The notes under the pieces: generated by a model
What the model saw: the letters and a program-made list of their open reading frames with translations, nothing else
Databases searched by the model: none
What the model was told of the DNA's origin: nothing
Origin: Agrococcus jejuensis
GTDB taxonomy: Bacteria > Actinomycetota > Actinomycetes > Actinomycetales > Microbacteriaceae
Direction of reading: 5' to 3'
Assembly (NCBI RefSeq): GCF_007679035.1
Contig: NZ_VEFR01000003.1
Coordinates: 336,277 to 400,276 of the forward strand
Length of the DNA: 64,000 nucleotides
Program-made: the position numbers and the translations under genes
In this document: one piece after another, positions 8,526 to 15,733 of the stretch
How the letters are laid out: every line of letters starts with the position of its first letter
How positions within the stretch are numbered: the first letter of the stretch is position 1

Positions 8526-10190
8526 GTGTCCCGACCCGCATCCCGGCGCCGCGCACTCGCGGCGCTCGCCGGTGGCACCGCAGCAGTCGTCGCGCTCGTC
8601 GGCTGCGTGCAGAGCGACCGCGACGAGCCCGGCGAGGCCAGCGACGTCGACTCGACGTTCGTCTTCGCCGCCTCGAGCGACCCCGCGAGCCTCGACCCCG
8701 CGTTCGCGAGCGACGGCGAGTCGTTCCGCGTCTCGCGCCAGATCTTCGAGGGCCTCGTCGGCGTCGAGGCCGGCACGGCCGACCCCGCGCCGCTGCTCGC
8801 CGAGAGCTGGGAGCAGTCGGACGACGGCCTCTCGTACACGTTCCAGCTGCAGGACGGCGTGACCTTCCACGACGGCACCGACTTCGACGCCACCGCGGTG
8901 TGCGCGAACTTCGACCGCTGGTACAACTTCACGGGCGTCGCGCAGGCCGAGAGCATGGCCTACTACTACACGAGCCTCTTCAAGGGCTACGCCGACAGCC
9001 CCGCCGACGCCGTCTACGCGTCGTGCACCGCCGACGAGGACCTCGTCGCCACCGTCACGCTCGCGAAGCCGTTCGCCGGCTTCATCGCCGCCCTCTCGCT
9101 GCCCGCGTTCGCGATGCAGAGCCCCGCGGCGCTCGAGGAGTTCGGCGCCGACGACGTCGGCGGCACCGAGGAGGCCCCGACGCTCTCCGAGTACGCCACC
9201 GGCCACCCCGTGGGCACCGGTCCCTTCTCCTTCGACTCGTGGGAGGTCGGCTCGCAGCTGCAGCTGAGCGCCTACGACGACTACTGGGGCGAGCAGGGCG
9301 ACGTGCAGGAGATCATCTTCCGCGTCATCGACGACCCGACCGCACGCCGCCAGGCGCTCGAGGCCGGCGACATCGACGGCTACGACCTCGTGAGCCCCGC
9401 CGACGCGGCAGCGCTCGAGGACGACGGCTACCTCATCGAGTCGCGCGACCCGTTCACGATCCTCTACCTCGGCATGAACCAGGCGGTGCCCGAGCTGCAG
9501 GACGTGCGCGTGCGCCAGGCCATCACGATGGCGATCGACCGCGACCAGCTCGTGTCGCAGACGCTGCCCGAGGGCACCGAGGTCGCCAACCAGTTCATCC
9601 CGCCGTCGGTCGCGGGCTACAACGACGAGGTCACCGAGTACGAGTACGACCCGGAGGCGGCGCGCCAGCTGCTCGCCGAGGCCGGCTACCCCGACGGCTT
9701 CACGCTGCAGTTCAACTACCCGACGAACGTCTCGCGTCCGTACATGCCGAACCCGGAGGAGATCTTCACGAACCTCTCCGCGCAGCTCGAGGAGGTCGGC
9801 ATCACGGTCGACCCGCAGCCGAACGCCTGGTCGCCCGACTACCTCGACCGGATCCAGGGCGGTGCCGACCACGGCATCCACCTGCTCGGCTGGACGGGTG
9901 ACTACAACGACACCGACAACTTCCTCGGCGTCTTCTTCGGCAGCCAGTCCAACGAGTGGGGCTTCGACAACGAGCAGCTGTTCAGCGACCTCGAGGCCGC
10001 GCGTGCAGAGCCGGACCTCGACGCGCAGATCCCGCTCTACGAGGCGATCAACGAGGAGGTCGCGACCTTCATCCCCGGCGTGCCGCTCGCGCACCCCGCG
10101 CCGTCGCTGGCGTTCTCGGAGCGCGTCGAGTCGTACCCGACGAGCCCGGTGAACGACGAGGTGTTCAACCAGATCGTGCTCACGTCGTAG
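8526..10190 (+). CDS. ABC transporter substrate-binding lipoprotein, peptide family 5 (DppA/OppA-like)
   Basis: The 554-residue protein is an extracellular lipoprotein that delivers peptides or similar ligands to the membrane permeases. It has a signal segment with a twin-Arg-containing basic start (ASRRRA), a hydrophobic core and the lipobox LVGC (Cys27). The SBP family 5 fold follows, with typical segments such as SLDPAFASDG (about 54-63), LAESWEQSDDGLSYTF and VRQAITMAIDRDQL (about 330). Length is normal for DppA. The GTG start has AGGAGG just upstream. A strong hairpin separates it from the permease gene, which would allow excess binding protein over permease. Confidence 0.92.
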   Translation: MSRPASRRRALAALAGGTAAVVALVGCVQSDRDEPGEASDVDSTFVFAASSDPASLDPAFASDGESFRVSRQIFEGLVGVEAGTADPAPLLAESWEQSDDGLSYTFQLQDGVTFHDGTDFDATAVCANFDRWYNFTGVAQAESMAYYYTSLFKGYADSPADAVYASCTADEDLVATVTLAKPFAGFIAALSLPAFAMQSPAALEEFGADDVGGTEEAPTLSEYATGHPVGTGPFSFDSWEVGSQLQLSAYDDYWGEQGDVQEIIFRVIDDPTARRQALEAGDIDGYDLVSPADAAALEDDGYLIESRDPFTILYLGMNQAVPELQDVRVRQAITMAIDRDQLVSQTLPEGTEVANQFIPPSVAGYNDEVTEYEYDPEAARQLLAEAGYPDGFTLQFNYPTNVSRPYMPNPEEIFTNLSAQLEEVGITVDPQPNAWSPDYLDRIQGGADHGIHLLGWTGDYNDTDNFLGVFFGSQSNEWGFDNEQLFSDLEAARAEPDLDAQIPLYEAINEEVATFIPGVPLAHPAPSLAFSERVESYPTSPVNDEVFNQIVLTS

Positions 10191-10214
10191 CCTCGACGAG
10201 CGCATGACCATGGG

Positions 10215-10242
10215 CGGGAGGGGCCTGCAGAGGCCCCTCCCG
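10215..10242 (+). terminator. intercistronic stem-loop (attenuator) between binding protein and permease
   Basis: CGGGAGGGGCCT pairs perfectly with AGGCCCCTCCCG (12 bp) around a GCAG loop, midway between the binding-protein stop and the permease start. No T-run follows. It probably causes partial termination or stabilises the upstream mRNA, setting the protein ratio. Confidence 0.65.
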
Positions 10243-10265
10243 TCCGCACCTGACGAAAGGCCTCC

Positions 10266-11270
10266 GTGCTCCGAGTCATCGGCAAGCGGCTCCTGCTCCT
10301 CGTCCCGACCCTCGTCGGACTGAGCCTGCTGCTGTTCCTCTGGGTCCGCGCCCTCCCGGGCGGACCCGCCACCGCGCTCCTCGGCGAGCGTGCGACCCCT
10401 GAGGCCATCGAGCGCATCAACGCGCTCTACGGCTTCGACCGCCCACTGTGGGAGCAGTACGTCACCTACATGGGACGACTGGTCACGGGCGACTTCGGCG
10501 TCTCGATCGAGACGGGCCGGCCCGTGCTCGAGGAGTTCGCGCGCAGGTTCCCCGCGACGCTCGAGCTGGCGACGTTCGCGATCCTCTTCGCCGTCCTCAT
10601 CGGCGTCCCGCTCGGCTACCTCGCGGCGAAGCACTACGGGCGCGCCATCGACCACGGCTCGGTCGTGCTGAGCCTGCTCGGCATCGTCGTGCCCGTGTTC
10701 TTCCTCGCCTTCATCCTCAAGTACGTCTTCGCGGTGCAGCTCGGCTGGTTCCCGCCGGACGGCAGGCAGGATCCGCGCATCGATGCGACGCACGCCACCG
10801 GCTTCTGGGTGCTCGACGGGTTCCTCACCGGCGAGCTCGACGCCGCCGGCGACGCCTTCCTGCATCTCGTGCTGCCCGGCATCGCCCTCGGCACGATCCC
10901 GCTCGCGATCATCGTGCGCATCACCCGCGCGAGCGTGCTCGACGTGCTCGGTGCCGACTACGTGCGGACCGCCCGCTCGAAGGGCATCCTCGAGTCGACC
11001 ATCCGCGACCGGTTCGTGCTGCGCAACGCGATGCTGCCGGTGGTGACGACCATCGGCCTGCAGGTCGGGCTGCTCATCTCCGGAGCGGTGCTGACCGAGA
11101 CGGTGTTCGCGTTCGCCGGGGTCGGGCAGTTCCTCGCCTCGGCGATCTTCGCCCGAGACTTCCCGGTGCTGCAGGGCTTCATCCTCTTCATCGCGGTCGG
11201 CTACGCGCTCATCAACCTCGTCGTCGACGTCAGCTACTCGTTCATCGATCCCAGGGTGCGTGTCCAGTGA
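10266..11270 (+). CDS. peptide ABC transporter permease (DppB-like)
   Basis: This 334-residue inner-membrane protein is the first permease of the importer. The N-terminus MLRVIGKRLLLLVPTLVGLS is the classic DppB/OppB start with one helix; the periplasmic loop (about 35-100) and five further helices follow. The cytoplasmic EAA-type loop reads ADYVRTARSKGI near residue 235. The GTG start follows GAAAGG at 10255-10260. Its stop overlaps the start of the second permease gene, so translation is coupled. Confidence 0.92.
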   Translation: MLRVIGKRLLLLVPTLVGLSLLLFLWVRALPGGPATALLGERATPEAIERINALYGFDRPLWEQYVTYMGRLVTGDFGVSIETGRPVLEEFARRFPATLELATFAILFAVLIGVPLGYLAAKHYGRAIDHGSVVLSLLGIVVPVFFLAFILKYVFAVQLGWFPPDGRQDPRIDATHATGFWVLDGFLTGELDAAGDAFLHLVLPGIALGTIPLAIIVRITRASVLDVLGADYVRTARSKGILESTIRDRFVLRNAMLPVVTTIGLQVGLLISGAVLTETVFAFAGVGQFLASAIFARDFPVLQGFILFIAVGYALINLVVDVSYSFIDPRVRVQ

Positions 11271-12220
11271 GCGCCGTCCTCCCTCCCGCGAGCGATGCGA
11301 GCATCGCCCCCGAGCCCCAGGAGCCGAAGGGGCCCGCGCCCCGCGAGGCCGGCACGAGCGTCTGGGGTGCCGCGTTCGCGCGGATGCGCCGCAACCCGCA
11401 GGCGATCGCCGGCGCGGCCATCGTGCTGCTGTTCGTGCTCGTCGCGATCCTCGCGCCGATCCTCGCGCCGTTCGCAGGCACGGCGCTGCCCGGTCGTGCC
11501 GAGATCACGCCCACGAGCATCCCCGTGCCCGGCGAGCTCGCCCAATACCCGCTCGGCCTCGACCGCTTCGGCGGCGACGTGCTGTCGAAGCTCATCTGGG
11601 GCGCGCAGGCGTCGCTGCTCATCGGACTGGTCTCGACCGCGCTCGGCCTCGCCGGCGGCATGCTGCTCGGCCTCATCGCTGCCGGCTTCGGCGGCTGGGT
11701 CGACAACGTCGTGATGCGCGTCGTCGACATCCTGCTGTCGGTGCCGAACCTGCTGCTCGCGGTGTCGATCGCTGCGGTGCTCGGGCAGACGCCCGCCGCC
11801 GTGATGATCGCCATCGGTGCGAGCCAGGTGCCGATCTTCGCGCGCCTGCTGCGCTCGTCGATGCTGCAGCAGCGCTCGGCCGACTACGTGCTCGCCGCGC
11901 AGACGCTCGGTCTGTCGCGTCGCACGATCACGATGAGCCACGTGCTGCCGAACTCGCTCGGTCCCGTCGTCGTGCAGGCGACGCTCGCGCTGGCGACCGC
12001 GGTCATCGACGCGGCGGCGCTGTCGTTCCTCGGTCTCGGCGGCGGACGCCCCGAGACGGCCGAGTGGGGCCGCATGCTCACCTACGCGCAGAACGAGCTG
12101 GCGATCGCGCCGCACCTGGCGTTCCTGCCCGGCATCTGCATCGCCATCACTGCGCTCGGCTTCACGCTGTTCGGCGAGTCGCTGCGCGAGGCGCTCGACC
12201 CGCGCCAGCGGAAGGCGTAG
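11267..12220 (+). CDS. peptide ABC transporter permease (DppC-like)
   Basis: The second permease, 317 residues, starts at a GTG overlapping the previous stop. A Pro/Ala/Glu-rich cytoplasmic N-terminus (about 1-35) leads to RRNPQAIAGAAIV, the usual DppC entry helix. A periplasmic loop containing YPLGLDRFGGDVLSKLI and five more helices follow, with the EAA loop SADYVLAAQTLGLS near 205-218. It ends 99 bases before the 3' end of the oppositely oriented ATPase gene. The importer therefore needs two convergent transcripts. Confidence 0.92.
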   Translation: MSAVLPPASDASIAPEPQEPKGPAPREAGTSVWGAAFARMRRNPQAIAGAAIVLLFVLVAILAPILAPFAGTALPGRAEITPTSIPVPGELAQYPLGLDRFGGDVLSKLIWGAQASLLIGLVSTALGLAGGMLLGLIAAGFGGWVDNVVMRVVDILLSVPNLLLAVSIAAVLGQTPAAVMIAIGASQVPIFARLLRSSMLQQRSADYVLAAQTLGLSRRTITMSHVLPNSLGPVVVQATLALATAVIDAAALSFLGLGGGRPETAEWGRMLTYAQNELAIAPHLAFLPGICIAITALGFTLFGESLREALDPRQRKA

Positions 12221-12229
12221 CGCCGCTGG

Positions 12230-12305
12230 GAGTGGTCACTCGATGCTGCGGATCCGGCGCCGGAGCAGCATCGAGTGACCACTCAGCCGCATCGAGCGAC
12301 CACTC
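12230..12305. repeat. 20-bp perfect inverted repeat plus third half-copy between convergent genes
   Basis: Left arm 12230-12249 (GAGTGGTCACTCGATGCTGC) is the exact reverse complement of 12265-12284. The 15-base centre contains TCCGGCGCCGGA, itself a perfect palindrome. A third copy of the right arm, GCATCGAGCGACCACTC at 12289-12305, differs by one base over 17. The position between convergent ends suggests a bidirectional terminator. The extra half-copy suggests a palindromic repeat family rather than a simple terminator. Confidence 0.75.
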
Positions 12306-12318
12306 GCGCGCGGCAGCG

Positions 12319-14025
12319 TCAGGCGGCGCCGAGCTCCGCACCGGGGATGGATGCGAGCAGCTGCCGCGTGTACGGGTGGCGCGGATTCTGGAAGAGCTCC
12401 TCGCTCGGCGCCTGCTCGACGATCTCGCCGCGCTGCATGACGGCGACGTGGTCGCTGATGAGGCGCACGACCGCGAGGTCGTGGGAGATGAAGAGGTACG
12501 ACAGGCCCAGCTCGCGCTGCAGCTCGCCCAGCAGGTGCAGGATCTGCGACTGCACGAGCACGTCGAGCGCCGACACGGGCTCGTCGCAGATGATGAGATC
12601 GGGCTTGAGGGCGAGCGCGCGGGCGATGGCGACGCGCTGGCGCTGCCCGCCCGAGAGCTCGCCGGGGTAGCGGCGCAGCATCGACTGCGGCAGCGACACC
12701 TGGTCCATGAGCTCGTGCACGCGCGCACGGCGCTCGGCGCGCGAGCCGCGCTTGTACGCCTCGAGGGGCTCGCCGACGATGCGGCCGATCGTGAACGAGG
12801 GGTTGAGCGACGAGTACGGGTCCTGGAAGACCGGCTGCACGCGCTGGCGGAACGAGCGCAGCTCGGCGCCCTTCAGGTCGGCGATCTCCTGCCCGTCGAA
12901 CAGCATCGAGCCCGACGTCGGCTCGACCGCCTTCAGCAGCATCCGCGCCGTCGTCGTCTTGCCCGAGCCGGACTCGCCGACGATCGCGACCGTCTGGCCG
13001 CGGGGGATGACGAACGACACGTCCTTCGCCGCGGTGAAGTCGTCGCCGCCGCGCACGGGGTAGACCTTCGTGAGCCCCTGCACCTCGACGATGTTGTCGG
13101 CGGTCGCCGCTGCATCGTCCTGCCCGTGCTCGATGACCTCGGCGCGGGCCGCAGCGACCGAGGGCGCGGCGGCGACCAGCGCCCTCGTGTACTCGTGCTG
13201 CGGGTTCGAGAGGATCTCGGCGGCCGGGCCGGCCTCGACGACGCGACCCCGGTGCATGACGACGACCTTCGACGCGCGCTCGGCGGCGAGGCCGAGGTCG
13301 TGCGTGATGAGCAGCACCGACGTGCCGAGCTCGCGCGTGAGCGTGTCGATCTGATCGAGGATCGTGCGCTGCACCGTCACGTCGAGGGCGCTCGTGGGCT
13401 CGTCGGCGATGAGCAGGCGCGGCGCGCACGCGAGGCCGATGGCGATGAGCGCGCGCTGGCGCATGCCGCCCGAGAACTCGTGCGGGTACTGCTTCGCGCG
13501 CGCCTCGCCGTCGGGGAGGCCCGCGGCCGACAGGGCCTCGACGACCTTGGCGCCGACGTCGCGTCGCGTGGCCTTCTTGTGCACGAGCAGCGTCTCGGCG
13601 ACCTGCGTGCCGATCTTCGAGACCGGGTTGAGGTTCGACATCGGGTCCTGCGGCACCATGCCGATCTCGTTGCCGCGCAGGTCGCGCATCTTCGACTCCG
13701 CGAGGCCCACGAGCTCGCGACCCTCGAGCTGGATGCTGCCGTTCGCGATCGTCGCGTTCGATGCGAGGAGGCGGATGATCGCCATCGCCGTCGTCGACTT
13801 GCCGGAGCCCGACTCGCCCACGATCGCCACGGTCTCGCCGTGCTCGACGTCGAACGACACGTGCTGCACGGCGTCGACGGTGCCGGCCATGGTGCGGAAC
13901 GTCACCTGCAGATCCCGCACGCGCAGCAGCGGGGTGCGCTCGCCCGTCGTCTCGGAGGCGGATGCGGGAGCGGCGGACGCGTCGGCGGGGGTGGTGTCGA
14001 CGGGCTCGGCAGCGGGCTCGGTCAT
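12319..14025 (-). CDS. peptide ABC transporter ATP-binding protein, DppD-DppF fusion
   Basis: A 568-residue tandem ATPase powers the peptide importer. After a low-complexity Ala/Pro/Thr/Glu start (1-32), domain 1 has Walker A GESGSGKST (70-78), signature FSGGMRQR and Walker B LLIADEPTSALD. Domain 2 has Walker A GESGSGKTT (350-358), signature LSGGQRQR (about 457) and Walker B LIICDEPVSALD (about 478-489), then a C-terminal oligopeptide-ATPase extension. Both domains look catalytically intact. Single-chain DppD-DppF fusions are common in actinomycetes, but here the gene converges on the permease genes instead of following them. Start at 14025 is preferred; a longer frame to 14103 would span the likely -10 box at 14085-14090. 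Confidence 0.92.
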   Translation of the reverse strand: MTEPAAEPVDTTPADASAAPASASETTGERTPLLRVRDLQVTFRTMAGTVDAVQHVSFDVEHGETVAIVGESGSGKSTTAMAIIRLLASNATIANGSIQLEGRELVGLAESKMRDLRGNEIGMVPQDPMSNLNPVSKIGTQVAETLLVHKKATRRDVGAKVVEALSAAGLPDGEARAKQYPHEFSGGMRQRALIAIGLACAPRLLIADEPTSALDVTVQRTILDQIDTLTRELGTSVLLITHDLGLAAERASKVVVMHRGRVVEAGPAAEILSNPQHEYTRALVAAAPSVAAARAEVIEHGQDDAAATADNIVEVQGLTKVYPVRGGDDFTAAKDVSFVIPRGQTVAIVGESGSGKTTTARMLLKAVEPTSGSMLFDGQEIADLKGAELRSFRQRVQPVFQDPYSSLNPSFTIGRIVGEPLEAYKRGSRAERRARVHELMDQVSLPQSMLRRYPGELSGGQRQRVAIARALALKPDLIICDEPVSALDVLVQSQILHLLGELQRELGLSYLFISHDLAVVRLISDHVAVMQRGEIVEQAPSEELFQNPRHPYTRQLLASIPGAELGAA

Positions 14026-14084
14026 CCCGCCATCCTGCCCGAATCCGAGCGCCGACATCCGTGCTTCCGGCCGATCGTCACACG

Positions 14085-14090
14085 ACCGTA
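14085..14090 (-). promoter_or_regulatory. -10 box of the fused ATPase gene
   Basis: On the minus strand the bases read TACGGT, a TANNNT -10, placing the transcript start near 14078 and a short leader before the ATG at 14025. Confidence 0.4.
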
Positions 14091-14153
14091 GCCTTGGCCG
14101 CACGGGCCCCTCAGGGCGGACACGCCTGATTCGCGAGCCCCCGACGCATGCGC

Positions 14154-14159
14154 TAGCAT
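14154..14159 (+). promoter_or_regulatory. -10 box of tRNA-Thr gene
   Basis: TAGCAT lies 26 bases before the mature tRNA 5' end, a suitable distance for a short 5' leader removed by RNase P. Confidence 0.45.
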
Positions 14160-14185
14160 TGCTTCTCGTGCCCCATGCGGCACGC

Positions 14186-14258
14186 GCCGCCCTAGCTCAG
14201 TTGGCAGAGCGATTCACTCGTAATGAATAGGTCGAGGGTTCGATTCCCTCGGGTGGCT
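14186..14258 (+). tRNA. tRNA-Thr (anticodon CGT)
   Basis: A complete 73-base cloverleaf. The acceptor stem GCCGCCC (14186-14192) pairs with GGGTGGC (14251-14257), with one G-T pair. D arm GCTC/GAGC, anticodon stem ATTCA/TGAAT with loop CTCGTAA (anticodon CGT at 14219-14221, decoding ACG), variable loop AGGTC and T arm GAGGG/CCCTC with TTCGATT. The discriminator is T and CCA is not encoded (bases CCG follow). Confidence 0.97.
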
Positions 14259-14265
14259 CCGACAC

Positions 14266-14295
14266 CGAAGGCCCTCGCAGCAGCGGGGGCCTTCG
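14266..14295 (+). terminator. stem-loop after tRNA-Thr
   Basis: CGAAGGCCC and GGGCCTTCG form a 9-bp stem (extendable by two pairs) starting 8 bases after the tRNA. It also lies just beyond the stop of the convergent small membrane gene, so it may serve both. Confidence 0.65.
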
Positions 14296-14307
14296 TCGTG
14301 CATGCGG

Positions 14308-14613
14308 TCAGCTCGCGGCGGGCGGCGCAGGCGGTCCCGGCGGCGGGCCGCCCTGCATCGGACCCGAGAGGCCCTGCTGGCCGGCGGGGCCGGGCGGCGG
14401 CGGCTGCACGGGGTGCTGCTGCTGCGCTTCCGGCTTCGTGCCGAACGGCAGGAACGCGAGCACACCGAGCGCGAGCGCGACGACGCCGCACACGATGGCC
14501 GTGATCGCGAGGCCGCCCGAGCTCGGCGCCAGGACGAGCACGAGCACGCAGAGCGCGAACAGCACGATGATCGACAGCAGCTTGCGGCGGATGGCGCCTT
14601 GGACGTGGTGCAT
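14308..14613 (-). CDS. small membrane protein, unknown function
   Basis: A 101-residue protein with two predicted transmembrane segments (about residues 11-30 and 35-55) and a C-terminal cytoplasmic or external tail rich in Pro, Gly and Gln (about 62-101). No catalytic motif is visible. The ATG at 14613 is preceded by AGGAG at a proper distance, which supports it as a real gene, while the overlapping plus-strand frame is Arg-rich and lacks these signals. The Pro-rich tail resembles small DUF4190-like actinomycete proteins in style, but I cannot assign a family. Confidence 0.65.
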   Translation of the reverse strand: MHHVQGAIRRKLLSIIVLFALCVLVLVLAPSSGGLAITAIVCGVVALALGVLAFLPFGTKPEAQQQHPVQPPPPGPAGQQGLSGPMQGGPPPGPPAPPAAS

Positions 14614-14671
14614 GCGTCTCCTGACGACGGTGGGTGCTGGCGGTTCGGATGCTAGGGCCGGGAGCCGGGGA

Positions 14672-14677
14672 TACGGT
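14672..14677 (+). promoter_or_regulatory. -10 box giving leaderless marR mRNA
   Basis: TACGGT ends 7 bases before the GTG at 14685, so the transcript should begin at or next to the start codon. Confidence 0.5.
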
Positions 14678-14684
14678 GAGTGTC

Positions 14685-15116
14685 GTGCCCGACGCCGCTC
14701 CCGACATGCGCGACTGGCCTACAGGCCGCCTGCTGGCGATGGCTGCGCGCCTCGTGGAGCACGAGTGGCACGACGTGCTGCAGGGCGCGGGGCTGACGCA
14801 CGCGGGTCTCGTCGTGCTCGACCTGCTGGGCGACGGGCCGCTCGCGCAGGCGGAGCTCGCGCGGCGGGCGCGCGTCGAGGTGCAGACGATCTCGCGCACC
14901 GTCGACCGACTCGAGCGCGAGGGGCACGTCGAGCGCACGCTCGACCCCGCGGATCGGCGCGCGCGGCTCGTCGCGCGCACGGCGGCGGGGGAGGCGTCGT
15001 GGGTGCAGGCGCGCTCGCTCGAGGCGCGCGCGATCCCGGCGGTCGACGACCCGGATGCGCTGCGCGGGCAGCTGCTGCAGATCGTGCAGGCGCTCAGCGC
15101 GCGCCGCTGGTCGTAG
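14685..15116 (+). CDS. MarR family transcriptional regulator
   Basis: The 143-residue protein has the MarR winged-helix fold: N-terminal dimer helix (RLLAMAARLVEHEW, about 11-24), recognition part LAQAELARRARVEVQTISRTVDRLEREGHV (about 53-82, central segment VEVQTISRTVDRLE) and the wing ADRRARLV. The GTG at 14685 is chosen because it sits 7 bases after a -10 box, indicating a leaderless mRNA; ATG at 14706 is an alternative. The next gene, a nicotinamidase, has its own promoter. Whether MarR controls the neighbouring MMPL transporter is a plausible guess only. Confidence 0.88.
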   Translation: MPDAAPDMRDWPTGRLLAMAARLVEHEWHDVLQGAGLTHAGLVVLDLLGDGPLAQAELARRARVEVQTISRTVDRLEREGHVERTLDPADRRARLVARTAAGEASWVQARSLEARAIPAVDDPDALRGQLLQIVQALSARRWS

Positions 15117-15156
15117 GGATGCGCGGGTCGCTCTCGCATCTGAAGGTCAGCCAGCG

Positions 15157-15162
15157 TAGTAT
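15157..15162 (+). promoter_or_regulatory. -10 box giving leaderless nicotinamidase mRNA
   Basis: TAGTAT ends 7 bases before the ATG at 15170; no SD is seen. Confidence 0.5.
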
Positions 15163-15169
15163 CTGACGC

Positions 15170-15733
15170 ATGGCCCGAGCGCTCCTCATCGTCGACGTCC
15201 AGAACGACTTCACCGAAGGCGGTGCCCTCGGGTGCGAGGGCGGAGCGGCCGTCGCCGCCGCCATCAGCGACCACGTGCGCGCGAGCGACTACGACCTCGT
15301 GGTCGCGAGCCGCGACTGGCACCGCGGCGACGACGACAACGGCGGTCACTTCGCCAGCGGCGAGCCCGACTTCGTCGACACGTGGCCCGTCCACTGCGTC
15401 GCAGGCACGCCCGGCGCCGAGTACCACCCGGCACTCGACCGGTCGCTCGTCGACGTGCACGTCTACAAGGGTCAGGGCGAGCCCGCCTACTCGGCGTTCG
15501 AGGGCGAGACCGAGGACGGCGCGACGCTCGCGAGCATCCTCGACGAGCGCGGCATCGACGAGCTCGTCGTCGTCGGCATCGCCACCGACTACTGCGTCAA
15601 GGCGTCCGCCCTCGACGGCCTGCCGGTCGTGCCGACCGTGACGGTCGTCGACGCCCTCACGGCCGCCGTCGCACCCGGCACGCGAGCCGCCGCCCTCACC
15701 GAGCTCGCCGACGCGGGCGTCGCGGTCCGATGA
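15170..15733 (+). CDS. pncA: nicotinamidase / isochorismatase-family amidohydrolase
   Basis: Nicotinamidase hydrolyses nicotinamide to nicotinate and ammonia in NAD salvage. The 187-residue protein starts LLIVDVQNDF with catalytic Asp9. The metal site appears as DWHRGDDDNGGHF (about 49-61). Catalytic Lys lies in VYKGQG (about 103) and the nucleophilic Cys in GIATDYCVKA (about 142). Length and motif order fit PncA. Its stop overlaps the ATG of the MMPL transporter gene (ATGA), so the two are translationally coupled, although no functional link between them is obvious. Confidence 0.92.
   Translation: MARALLIVDVQNDFTEGGALGCEGGAAVAAAISDHVRASDYDLVVASRDWHRGDDDNGGHFASGEPDFVDTWPVHCVAGTPGAEYHPALDRSLVDVHVYKGQGEPAYSAFEGETEDGATLASILDERGIDELVVVGIATDYCVKASALDGLPVVPTVTVVDALTAAVAPGTRAAALTELADAGVAVR

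Noticed and set aside
11260..14091. 943-residue plus-strand frame through dppC and antisense to the fused ATPase
   Set aside because: It has no domain and crosses the hairpin between convergent genes; both strands are explained by real genes.
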